A DNA stretch of 64,000 nt from Ruminococcus sp. Lineage in GTDB: Bacteria; Bacillota; Clostridia; Oscillospirales; Ruminococcaceae. The notes beneath the pieces are model-generated. The model searched no databases, was not told the origin of the DNA, and saw only the letters and a program-made list of their open reading frames with translations. Location: assembly GCA_017543335.1 (NCBI GenBank), contig JAFYGE010000023.1:1-64000 (forward strand), read 5' to 3'. Below are positions 16,273 through 23,919 of the stretch, piece after piece. Position numbers and translations under genes: made by a program. How positions within the stretch are numbered: the first letter of the stretch is position 1; each line of letters begins with the position of its first letter.

Positions 16273-16923
16273 TCATTTGCTGCTGTTTTTTGAGCTTTTT
16301 CCATAGTAGCGGCAAAAATAGTTTAATGTACATTCGCCGCACTTAGGATTTCTTGCTCTGCATATATCTCTGCCAAACTGTACAGTCTGGTGGCAGAAAT
16401 GGTTTGATATTTCCGGCGGTAAAAGCTTTACAAGGTCTTTTTCGACCTTTGCCGGTTCGGTATTGGAAGTCAGACCCAAGCGTCCGGTTATCCTTATGCA
16501 GTGAGTATCCGTAACTACTGCCGGTTTTCCGTAAACGTCACCAAGTATGAGATTCGCAGTTTTGCGTCCGACTCCCGAAAGGCTCAGAAGCTCATTCATA
16601 GTGTCCGGCACTTTTCCGCCGAAATCATTTATGAGCTGTCCTGCCATTTCCTTTATGCTTTTAGCTTTTGTACGGTAAAATCCACATGGCTTTACATCCT
16701 CCTCCAACTCATTCAAGTCAGCTCCGGCAAATGCTTCAAGGGAAGGATATTTCTGGAAAAGAGTCTTAGTAACGATATTCACTCTCGCATCAGTACACTG
16801 AGCTGCAAGACGAGTCGCTATAAGAAGCTCATAGGGCTTTTTATATACAAGACTGCATTCTACATCCGGATATATTTTTTCAAGCTCTTCACAAGCTTTT
16901 TCGGCAATTTCTTTTTTTGTCAT
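16273..16923 (-). CDS. nth: endonuclease III
   Basis: 216 residues. DNA glycosylase/AP lyase that removes oxidised pyrimidines in base excision repair. The helix-hairpin-helix LSGVGRKTA carries catalytic Lys121, and Asp139 lies in VVTDTHCIR. The four iron-sulfur cysteines are at 188, 195, 198 and 204 (C-x6-C-x2-C-x5-C), exactly the family pattern. Its ATG overlaps the stop of the upstream membrane-protein gene as ATGA, implying translational coupling. Confidence 0.96.
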   Translation of the reverse strand: MTKKEIAEKACEELEKIYPDVECSLVYKKPYELLIATRLAAQCTDARVNIVTKTLFQKYPSLEAFAGADLNELEEDVKPCGFYRTKAKSIKEMAGQLINDFGGKVPDTMNELLSLSGVGRKTANLILGDVYGKPAVVTDTHCIRITGRLGLTSNTEPAKVEKDLVKLLPPEISNHFCHQTVQFGRDICRARNPKCGECTLNYFCRYYGKSSKNSSK

Positions 16924-17279
16924 TTGTTTACCTCCCTGAGTCTTTTTTCCTTTGCGAGTATCTCGTCATAGACCCTGTACATCTTCTGCACAGTGTTCTC
17001 AAGGAAATAGTAATGCTTTATGTAAAATCCTACCAGCACCATTATTATGGTCACAAGCAACAGCAGCATCATATTATTCAAAGCAAGCATTCCGAGTATA
17101 AGAAGTATCAATATTATCGCAAACATCATGGTCACAAGAAAATGGACTATTCTTTCGTGCTGCATAAAAGCTATTTTATCCTTATGTTCTGCCATTATTT
17201 CTGCAAGCTCCTCTGAACTCTGACAGTCAGCAAGCCTTTTCTGTACCTCTGCCATATAATGGGTAAGATATTCTGTCAT
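16920..17279 (-). CDS. small membrane protein of unknown function
   Basis: 119 residues. An N-terminal, mostly helical acidic/basic region (about 1-43) is followed by two adjacent hydrophobic helices (about 45-64 and 67-86) and a charged helical tail (EKRLREVNK end). It overlaps nth by four bases and sits after the AraC-type regulator gene. No family recognised. The helix-rich ends suggest a membrane-anchored coiled coil. Confidence 0.75.
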   Translation of the reverse strand: MTEYLTHYMAEVQKRLADCQSSEELAEIMAEHKDKIAFMQHERIVHFLVTMMFAIILILLILGMLALNNMMLLLLVTIIMVLVGFYIKHYYFLENTVQKMYRVYDEILAKEKRLREVNK

Positions 17280-17293
17280 AAAACTACCTCCGT

Positions 17294-18076
17294 TCAGCTG
17301 CTTTTTCTATAGCGTGTAGGAGTAACTCCAACTACCTTTTTGAATTGTCTCATAAAGTGTTCTTCGTTATCATAACCGCACATCGACGCTACCTGCGAAA
17401 CAGTACATGAAGTCTCGCTTAGTATCTCCTTAGCCTTTTCTATCTTGCTGCTTATGACATCAGAGATACACGATACGCCAAATACCTCACGGTAGATATG
17501 CTGTAGGTAAGACCTCGACATATTAACGTCCGCAGCCATTGTGTCAACATTCCATTTCAGCTGAGGATTTCGGTATATCTTAGCCCGCAATTCAATAAGT
17601 GCAGCATAATGAGGCTCGACAGCAGTCTGTTGAAGAGCACCTCTGCGGTCGGAAAAGTCCTCCGCCGATGAAAGCAACGACCTCATAAGACCGTCTAAAA
17701 GTTTTGGACGGCGTACATTTATCGAATAGTACTCATTACATATGTTTCGTATCAGTCCATTTACAAAATCAGGGTCAGCCGCACATATCGGACGGTTATA
17801 TATAAGGTTCAGCGAATCAATGAACTCGGAGTCACTTTCAGTGGAAAAACATATCCAATCGCATATAAAAGCTCCCTCAAAAGCGGAATATGTTCTGTTA
17901 ACGGTGTCATTATAAAGAATGAGTGTTTCAGCAGGCAGTATCACAGATATGCCGTCAAACACAAAGCTACCTCTGCTTCTTGTCAGAAGAAGCATATGCT
18001 CACCTTTATCCGGAGCACGGTCTATACTGTAGTTCTCATCATAGACCGAACCATAGCCTAAACTAAGTATTTCCAC
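17294..18076 (-). CDS. AraC-family transcriptional regulator
   Basis: 260 residues. The N-terminal half looks like an AraC-type sensory barrel (RGSFVFDGISVILPAETLIL region). The C-terminal double helix-turn-helix (about 165-258) has the signature ending EHFMRQFKKVVGVTPTRYRKSS. Such proteins usually activate carbohydrate or stress genes in response to a small ligand. It is five bases downstream of the DNA glycosylase gene in the same direction, which gives no clue to its target. The middle segment has no recognised domain. Confidence 0.9.
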   Translation of the reverse strand: MEILSLGYGSVYDENYSIDRAPDKGEHMLLLTRSRGSFVFDGISVILPAETLILYNDTVNRTYSAFEGAFICDWICFSTESDSEFIDSLNLIYNRPICAADPDFVNGLIRNICNEYYSINVRRPKLLDGLMRSLLSSAEDFSDRRGALQQTAVEPHYAALIELRAKIYRNPQLKWNVDTMAADVNMSRSYLQHIYREVFGVSCISDVISSKIEKAKEILSETSCTVSQVASMCGYDNEEHFMRQFKKVVGVTPTRYRKSS

Positions 18077-18080
18077 TCGC

Positions 18081-18602
18081 TCACTCCTTTGCTATGAATC
18101 TCCACGGCACATCTTTCCAGTACTCTCCGGCATAATCGATGCCAACTCTCGGAGCAGTTATAATATCCGGTCTGAAGCCGTCGTCTTCTATCCATATATC
18201 GTCATTCTGGTATATTTTCTGTCCGTTTATCTCACCATTTATGCCCATATATTTTGTCAGCTTTGCCGGACCGTCATGAACTTCTCCGGCTCTGATAAGA
18301 ATACCCTGCGGCTGATCTTTTTCACCGGTAATGACATTCATCAGCCAGTGCATACCGTAGCAGAGATAAACATATATCACTCCGCTCTCACCATAAAGTA
18401 TCTCGGTACGCTTAGTTCTGCCTTTTGAAGCATGGCAGCCTTTATCCTCTTCTCCACGGTAAGCCTCAGTTTCAGCGATCCTCTCACGCAGCAGAGTACC
18501 ATCCGGCAGTCTGCGGACAAGTATTTTTCCGACAAGCTCCGGAGCAGCCTCAAGTACATCACGGTGAAAAAAATCTTCTTTTAGTCTTTTTATCATAGTC
18601 AA
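18081..18602 (-). CDS. alkyladenine DNA glycosylase (3-methyladenine glycosylase, Mpg/AAG type)
   Basis: 173 residues, slightly shorter than typical bacterial AAG proteins. It excises alkylated or deaminated purines. The catalytic Glu lies in IAETEAYRGEEDKG, followed by the conserved HASKGRTKRTE and the tyrosine-rich VYLCYGMHWLMNV wall of the pocket; ILIRAGE is also conserved. It overlaps the preceding rqcH gene by four bases, so the two are co-translated. Confidence 0.92.
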   Translation of the reverse strand: MTMIKRLKEDFFHRDVLEAAPELVGKILVRRLPDGTLLRERIAETEAYRGEEDKGCHASKGRTKRTEILYGESGVIYVYLCYGMHWLMNVITGEKDQPQGILIRAGEVHDGPAKLTKYMGINGEINGQKIYQNDDIWIEDDGFRPDIITAPRVGIDYAGEYWKDVPWRFIAKE

Positions 18603-20350
18603 ACTTTCAATTTCTGTTCAAGCTCAGTATCAGGCTTGACGAATGCTGTTTTATAGTTAGTGAATATGACCTTTCCCGGCTTAGCTCCCGAAGGCTTCTT
18701 AACGTACCTTGCAAGGCAGTAGTCCACAGGAACGAGAGTTGAATTTTTGCCTCTGCTGTTGACTGCGGCTATAACAGCTGCTTCCTCTATCGTCTTATCC
18801 GGAGGTGTATCGCCGTCTGTGACGATTATAACGTGTGAACCTGTTATTGTCTGAGTATGCAGCCATATGTCAGTCTTTTCAGCAAATTTAAGCGACAGCT
18901 GGTCATTCTGGATATTATTCCTGCCTACAAGTATAGTATATCCGTCACTTGACTTGTATTCCAGCGGCGGAAGTGCTTTTGGAGGCTTTGCCTTTCCGGC
19001 AGCAGTCCTTATATAGCCTTGCTCACGAAGTTCAAGCCGTAACTGGATTATATCATTTTCCGAAGTTGCTCTGGTGAGTGAATCGAAAACGCTGTCAAGA
19101 TATTGAAGCTCCTCCTCACCTTTACTTATCTGAACTGCGAGTTTTTCCTCGGCAGTTACGCACTTCTTGTATTCGCTGTAGTAATGCTGAGCATTCTGCG
19201 AAGGCGACTTCCTTACGTCAAGTTTTATCTCAGTTTCCGGACAGTCCTCCTCATAAAAATTCTCACATTTCAGCACACTATCGCCCTTTTGTATCTTATA
19301 CATATTAGCGGAGATAAGGTCACCGCAAAGCTTATATCTGTCCTTATCCGCACAAGCTGAAAGCTCCTCACGCTGAACAGAAATTCTTCTGCTTGTTCTG
19401 TCAGTGAGGTTCATCAGCAGCTTGAAAAGGTCGTTAGCACGCTGCTTTGTCCTTGCGGCACGGTCACGCTCGAAATAAAAATGATCGAGCAGTTCCGATG
19501 CCGAAGGAAGCTCTTTTGTGAGCATAAGAGTACCGAACTGATTCAGTCGGATGAAAGAAAAGTCCTTCAGCTGACCTTCCTTATCAATGACCACTGAATA
19601 GTAACATTCTCCGGAGAGGAGCTGTTCTTTAGTCCGCTTGATGATAAATAATAATCTATCAAGCTGATCCTGAGTTATGAGGTCGCTGTCTATGTGAGCT
19701 CCCCTGCCGGCAAAGAAAGTCCACTCTCTTGCAAGCACCGGCGAGATGCCTTCAAATATCCGGATAAGTGCTTTTGAAAGCTCCTTCGGGTCAGCCGCAT
19801 GAACGGCTGCTGCAATTTCTTCCGGCTCTGCATTGAGAAAATTCAGACGATCATCTCTCGGCGGGAGCGTATATTTCATTCCCGGAAGCACCATTCGCTC
19901 ACGGGACATTTCCTCGTCAACTCGTTTGATACTGTCAATGACCTTGCCCTCGTTGTTGATTATGATGAGATTCGAGCATCGTCCCATAATTTCACAGGCG
20001 AGGGTCACGGTGACAACGTCGCCTAACTCATTAACGCATTCAAAGTCCAGAAACAATATTCTTTCAAGCCCGTCCTGTCTCACATCGATGAGCTTGCCGC
20101 TGCCGAGATGCTTTCTCAGCAGCATACAGAACATCGGCGGTGTCTGAGGGTTGTCGACAGCCTTATTGGTGATATGCACTCTCGCACTGCCGGCATTTGC
20201 CGAAATATAGAGCTTCTTTCCGCCTTCACGGGTACGTATGGATATAATTATCTCCTCACGGGAAGGCTGGTGTATCTTTTCAACACGACCGCCGATGAGA
20301 GGTCGTATCTCATTTTTTACTGAATAGAGAAATGCTCCGTCCAGAGCCAT
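18599..20350 (-). CDS. rqcH: Rqc2/RqcH-type ribosome quality control protein (NFACT, FbpA-like)
   Basis: 583 residues. NFACT-N (about 1-200), helix-hairpin-helix and coiled-coil middle (about 290-430), NFACT-R (about 450-560, with DIWLHTQTITGSHVIIV). It recognises peptidyl-tRNA on obstructed 50S subunits and adds C-terminal alanine tails; older annotations call it fibronectin-binding protein A. The family-wide N-terminal MALDGAFLYSVKNEIRPLIGGRVEKIHQP block is intact. It is followed with a four-base overlap by the DNA glycosylase gene. Confidence 0.93.
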   Translation of the reverse strand: MALDGAFLYSVKNEIRPLIGGRVEKIHQPSREEIIISIRTREGGKKLYISANAGSARVHITNKAVDNPQTPPMFCMLLRKHLGSGKLIDVRQDGLERILFLDFECVNELGDVVTVTLACEIMGRCSNLIIINNEGKVIDSIKRVDEEMSRERMVLPGMKYTLPPRDDRLNFLNAEPEEIAAAVHAADPKELSKALIRIFEGISPVLAREWTFFAGRGAHIDSDLITQDQLDRLLFIIKRTKEQLLSGECYYSVVIDKEGQLKDFSFIRLNQFGTLMLTKELPSASELLDHFYFERDRAARTKQRANDLFKLLMNLTDRTSRRISVQREELSACADKDRYKLCGDLISANMYKIQKGDSVLKCENFYEEDCPETEIKLDVRKSPSQNAQHYYSEYKKCVTAEEKLAVQISKGEEELQYLDSVFDSLTRATSENDIIQLRLELREQGYIRTAAGKAKPPKALPPLEYKSSDGYTILVGRNNIQNDQLSLKFAEKTDIWLHTQTITGSHVIIVTDGDTPPDKTIEEAAVIAAVNSRGKNSTLVPVDYCLARYVKKPSGAKPGKVIFTNYKTAFVKPDTELEQKLKV

Positions 20351-20371
20351 AGAATCATTCCTTTACATTGT

Positions 20372-21190
20372 TCATTTATTGCGGTATACTAACAGTTCAA
20401 AATCAACAGTAGTGTCAAGTTCATCCAATTCATAAAGACGATCCTGCTGCTCTTTTCCTGTACGATAATAATATGGAGTCATTGAGAACAGTGACTTTAT
20501 GTCGTCCTTTGAACTCAAATGTATCTTATAGCTTATCCTCTGCTTGTCAACAAGGTCGAAACCTTCCAGTTCATAGGGCTTTACCTCGTTTTTATACGGA
20601 GTATCATATATAGCCTTTTTCATCTCCCAAAGGTGGTCAGTTGAAGGAATAGCCATTATCATTATGCCGTTTTTTCTGAGAACTCTTTTGAATTCTTCAC
20701 CGCAGTAAGGAGAAAAAAGCGTCACAAGCATATCAGCTGAACTGTCAGAAACCGGTATGTGGAACACGCTTGCAGCAGAAAAATTAATTGATTTATACCG
20801 CTTTGCAGCGAGTTCTACCGCAATTTTTGATATGTCTATACCGTAAATATCAGCAGCAATATTTTGCTTATTAAAAAAGTCATATATTGCTCCGGTATAG
20901 TATCCTTCTCCACAGCCGGCATCAAGGAGTACATCACCATCAAAATGTTTCACAGCCGCAGTGCAAAGAGCGTCCTTCAATCCGGAATAGTAGCCTTTAT
21001 CAAGGAAATCTCTCCTCGCTTTGACCATAAGTTTGTTGTCGCCGTGGACAGTTTTACCGATATGCTTAGACAAAAGCAAATTCACATACCCGCTCTTGGA
21101 CAAATCAAAACTGTGATTTTCACCGCATTTATAAGCATTATCACACTTATTCAAATTTTTTCCACATACCGGACATACATATATTCCCAT
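20372..21190 (-). CDS. rlmA: 23S rRNA (guanine-N1)-methyltransferase, RlmA family
   Basis: 272 residues. An N-terminal zinc site (CPVCGKNL, then CGENHSFD) is followed by a class I SAM methyltransferase fold with DAGCGEGYYTGAI (motif I), the acidic YGIDISK and TLFSPYC. RlmA-type enzymes methylate G745 or G748 of 23S rRNA in helix 35; the Gram-positive RlmA-II branch modifies G748 and affects tylosin binding. Which position applies here is not decidable from the sequence. It lies between rqcH and the TrmK-Nif3 fusion, in the same direction. Confidence 0.9.
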   Translation of the reverse strand: MGIYVCPVCGKNLNKCDNAYKCGENHSFDLSKSGYVNLLLSKHIGKTVHGDNKLMVKARRDFLDKGYYSGLKDALCTAAVKHFDGDVLLDAGCGEGYYTGAIYDFFNKQNIAADIYGIDISKIAVELAAKRYKSINFSAASVFHIPVSDSSADMLVTLFSPYCGEEFKRVLRKNGIMIMAIPSTDHLWEMKKAIYDTPYKNEVKPYELEGFDLVDKQRISYKIHLSSKDDIKSLFSMTPYYYRTGKEQQDRLYELDELDTTVDFELLVYRNK

Positions 21191-21198
21191 GCTTCACC

Positions 21199-22644
21199 TC
21201 AGATATATACACAAGGATCGACCGATTTTTCAGCTATTTCAACATCGACCTGTGGGTATTTTTCCTCGATAACTCGTCTAATATCTTCAAGTACAATATT
21301 CTCGGTATGGAAATGTCCGCAGTCAAAAAGTGCTATACCGCTATTATTGGCGTCTATCCAAACATCATGCTTAACATCTCCGGTAATATAACCGTCACAG
21401 CCTTTATCCAGAGCAAGTCCGAGCATAGAACCTCCGGAGCCGGAGCAAAACGCAATTTTTGATACCCAATATTTGCTTCTTGAATTGACTCTGACATATT
21501 CACATCCAAAAATTTCTTTTAATTTAGCACCGAATTCCTTGACTTTGAGCTTCTCATCAAGAGTCACTATCCATCCAAGATTAGACTCCTGACCAAGCAC
21601 CTCAAATGGCTCAGGTTCAGCTGAAATGTTAAAATTCTCAGTTAATTTTCTAAGTATCACGCCATTCGTACCACCAGCTGCAATGTCCACATTGGTATGC
21701 ATACAAATCGCAGCAATATCGTTATTAATAAGTGAGTACACCGGACTCTTTCTGCTGATTTTCTTCAGTGGATCGAAGATGACTGGATGGTGAGATATCA
21801 CCAATTCTGCACCTTTCTCAGTGGCTTCATTTATCACGCAAGATGTTATATCAAGGCTGAGCAATATTCTGCTACACTCCATCATTGAATTCTCGACAAG
21901 AAGTCCGGAATTGTCCCATTTTTCCTGAAGTCTGAACGGAAATACGGTATCAAGATAGTCATAAAGCTCCTGAATTTTTATCATATCAGTTCCGTGCAGC
22001 ATACGGTAACTCAGTGCCTTATTGTGGACAGCGTCATTGATTTTTCCTGCTTTTTCGAGGCTGACGCTGATTTTTTCAAGACGCTCAGCCTCACGTTTTC
22101 TGTACTTTACAGCAAGCTCATCATCTTCTGGAAGGAAGCCGTACAAAGCTTCTGTTTCGGTGAGCTGTTCCCACTCCGGAGAAGGCTCGGCTTCAATGAT
22201 GATATACAGCTTATCGCCGTCCTCGACAACGTGCTCGCTGGTTATATAATAATTGTACTCATAAAGCTTTTTCCTGAGCACTTCCGCCTTAGTCATCGGC
22301 TGGAGTATGAGCTTTGCATCAGCCTCAGCAGGCATAACGGAAATAATATCCGCAATAGTCTCGCCGCCCATACCGGCGATAACCATGTCTGTGACTCCGT
22401 CCAAGGGGACATTCTTTATTCCGTCAGACAATACAAGGTCTATCTTATCAGCAAGTCCGAATTTTTCTACGGTACGAGCAGCCGCTTCAAGTGGACCTTC
22501 CTTAATATCTGACGCTATAACTTTACTGCATTTTCCACTGTTTATAAGTTCAGCTGCAAGAAGTGCGTGATCTGTGCCCACATCGACTGCGATGCCCTTT
22601 CCACTCACTAATTCAGCACATAATTTCAATCTATTATCAAGCAT
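21199..22644 (-). CDS. fused tRNA (adenine22-N1)-methyltransferase TrmK and Nif3-like protein
   Basis: 481 residues. TrmK part (1 to about 215): SAM motif AVDVGTDHALLAAELI, the VIASDI acidic loop and the DMVIAGMGGETI catalytic-region signature. Nif3/YqfO part (about 221-481): dinuclear-metal residues in LVISHHPVIFDPLK, MHTNVDIAAGG and the C-terminal CGHFHTEN. In Bacillus these are two neighbouring genes (yqfN-yqfO, from family knowledge); here they share one frame without a stop. Met221 is preceded only by a weak ACGGA, so separate translation of the second part is possible but not well supported. The Nif3 part lacks the long insertion seen in some YqfO proteins. Confidence 0.9.
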   Translation of the reverse strand: MLDNRLKLCAELVSGKGIAVDVGTDHALLAAELINSGKCSKVIASDIKEGPLEAAARTVEKFGLADKIDLVLSDGIKNVPLDGVTDMVIAGMGGETIADIISVMPAEADAKLILQPMTKAEVLRKKLYEYNYYITSEHVVEDGDKLYIIIEAEPSPEWEQLTETEALYGFLPEDDELAVKYRKREAERLEKISVSLEKAGKINDAVHNKALSYRMLHGTDMIKIQELYDYLDTVFPFRLQEKWDNSGLLVENSMMECSRILLSLDITSCVINEATEKGAELVISHHPVIFDPLKKISRKSPVYSLINNDIAAICMHTNVDIAAGGTNGVILRKLTENFNISAEPEPFEVLGQESNLGWIVTLDEKLKVKEFGAKLKEIFGCEYVRVNSRSKYWVSKIAFCSGSGGSMLGLALDKGCDGYITGDVKHDVWIDANNSGIALFDCGHFHTENIVLEDIRRVIEEKYPQVDVEIAEKSVDPCVYI

Positions 22645-22669
22645 TGGTATCTCCTAATATAAAATTTCA

Positions 22670-22691
22670 GGCGTGCCGAAACCGACACGCC
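22670..22691 (-). terminator. hairpin terminator of the zinc-ribbon gene
   Basis: GGCGTG(C)CG / CG(A)CACGCC arms around a short A-rich loop, followed by a modest T-rich stretch on the minus strand before the TrmK-Nif3 start. The 22693-22845 stretch between it and the zinc-ribbon stop shows no gene. Confidence 0.65.
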
Positions 22692-22845
22692 CAAATTCTT
22701 CTTTAAAATGACTTCTTTGCCCGTGTTGTGCATATGTCACAAAACCGCCCTAAAGTTGATAAGCGTCAAGGAAAATGTACTTTTTTCTTTCAGCGTTATC
22801 TACCCAGCACATTCTGAAAGAGTGTGCAAATGGATTCCTTTTCGA

Positions 22846-23121
22846 TCAGGCTTCGTTCATCTTTGCGAAACACTCGCTGCAATATACAGCTCTGCCTTCC
22901 TTTGGTTCAAAAGGAACCTTAGCTTCGCCGCCGCATGAAGCACAGACAGCTGTGTACATAACTCTTTCTGCCTTACCAGCGTTCTTTCTTGCATCACGGC
23001 AAGCCTTACATCTCTGTGGCTCATTAACAAAGCCTTTCTCAGCGTAAAATTCCTGTTCACCTGCTGAGAAAATGAATTCATTTCCACATTCTTTGCAGAC
23101 TAATGTCTTGTCTTCGTACAT
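22846..23121 (-). CDS. zinc-ribbon protein with two CxxC pairs
   Basis: 91 residues. Cysteine pairs lie in VCKECG and RCKACR, then VCASCG and YCSECF. The first half matches the short zf-trcl probable zinc-binding domain (CxxC-x17-CxxC), common in Clostridia. Function unknown; nucleic-acid binding is plausible. Ribosome site GAGGT nine bases upstream. Confidence 0.88.
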   Translation of the reverse strand: MYEDKTLVCKECGNEFIFSAGEQEFYAEKGFVNEPQRCKACRDARKNAGKAERVMYTAVCASCGGEAKVPFEPKEGRAVYCSECFAKMNEA

Positions 23122-23202
23122 TTTTAAATACCTCGCTTAAAATATTTGGACCATGGTCGGACTCTCACCTACATCTTTGTTAAACACTGCTTTTGATTTA
23201 AG
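23122..23202 (-). other. possible structured leader before the zinc-ribbon gene
   Basis: Between the sigma-factor stop and the zinc-ribbon start, GCTTAAA and TTTAAGC (7 bp) bracket a segment that contains GGTGAGAGTCCGACC and the palindrome GACCATGGTC. A tRNA was considered and dismissed. No known riboswitch was recognised. Confidence 0.3.
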
Positions 23203-23817
23203 CTACACGGTCATGTTCAATTTGTTTATCAGCGTTCTAATTTTTCTTCTTGCACGCTGAATAGCGTTATCAACTGTTTTTTCGCTTACCCCGAGCCGTC
23301 TTGCAGCTTCACGGTAGCTCACACCAGCCATACTCAGTTTAAGAGACTGACGTTCAATAGTTGATAACATGGAGTCTATACCGCTCCATATCTCAGAAAT
23401 AAACTCTTTATACAAAAAAATGCTTTCTGGAGTTTCCTCAACTGACAACTGTTCCGTATCCGATATATCATCTATATCTTCTATAACGACCGGAATCCTT
23501 TTTTTCCTTGTAGTAAGACTACGCATACGGTTGACAATACACACTTCAGCATAGGTACTGAATTTAGCTCCCCTGCCGGAGTCGTATGAAGTGATCGCTT
23601 TCAGGAGACTAAGAAGGCCTTCCTGTTTAAGATCATCGCTGTCGGTTTCAGAATTTGCAAAAATTTCCGATTTAATAGAAATAAGCTTTGAGTAGCGTGA
23701 CATAAGAACAGCCGCAGCATTTCTGTCGGTCTTAGCAAGCTGAGCTAATTCTTCGTCCGTTTTACCGCAGAATTCATTCAAATTGAAATCCAAATCAAGC
23801 AAGATATCCACCAACAT
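23203..23817 (-). CDS. sigma-70 family RNA polymerase sigma factor (SigH-like)
   Basis: 204 residues. Region 2 contains DSDDLKQEGLLSLLKAITSYDSGRGAKFSTYAEVCIVNRM, and region 4 ends in the helix-turn-helix SYREAARRLGVSEKTVDNAIQRARRKI. Length and arrangement resemble SigH-type sigma factors of Firmicutes. A regulon cannot be inferred. It lies between divIVA and the zinc-ribbon gene; the dcw context is upstream of it. Confidence 0.88.
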   Translation of the reverse strand: MLVDILLDLDFNLNEFCGKTDEELAQLAKTDRNAAAVLMSRYSKLISIKSEIFANSETDSDDLKQEGLLSLLKAITSYDSGRGAKFSTYAEVCIVNRMRSLTTRKKRIPVVIEDIDDISDTEQLSVEETPESIFLYKEFISEIWSGIDSMLSTIERQSLKLSMAGVSYREAARRLGVSEKTVDNAIQRARRKIRTLINKLNMTV

Positions 23818-23882
23818 TCCGAGTAGTGCTGCAAAAAATATTTGTCAACATCATCACTTATTTAAAGAGTATGAACGAGCCT

Positions 23883-23904
23883 CCGTCCGGAGGAAACCGG
23901 ACGG
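23883..23904 (-). terminator. GC-rich hairpin after the DivIVA-like gene
   Basis: CCGTCCGG / CCGGACGG, 8-bp perfect arms, extended by further pairs on both sides, between the stop at 23920 and the sigma gene start. There is no T-run on the exit side, so it may only attenuate or stabilise a processed end. Confidence 0.5.
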
Positions 23905-23919
23905 AAGTCGTATGTGATT

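Noticed and set aside
23140-23200. tRNA-like segment (GAGAGTCC near a palindrome)
   Set aside because: No acceptor stem, anticodon arm or CCA-proximal pairing could be built. Only a 7-bp outer stem remains.
23203-23817. Calling the sigma factor SigH and inferring sporulation
   Set aside because: The domain layout is SigH-like, but no sporulation-specific operon lies nearby. SpoIID-, SpoVD- and SpoIIIE-type proteins also serve vegetative cells.
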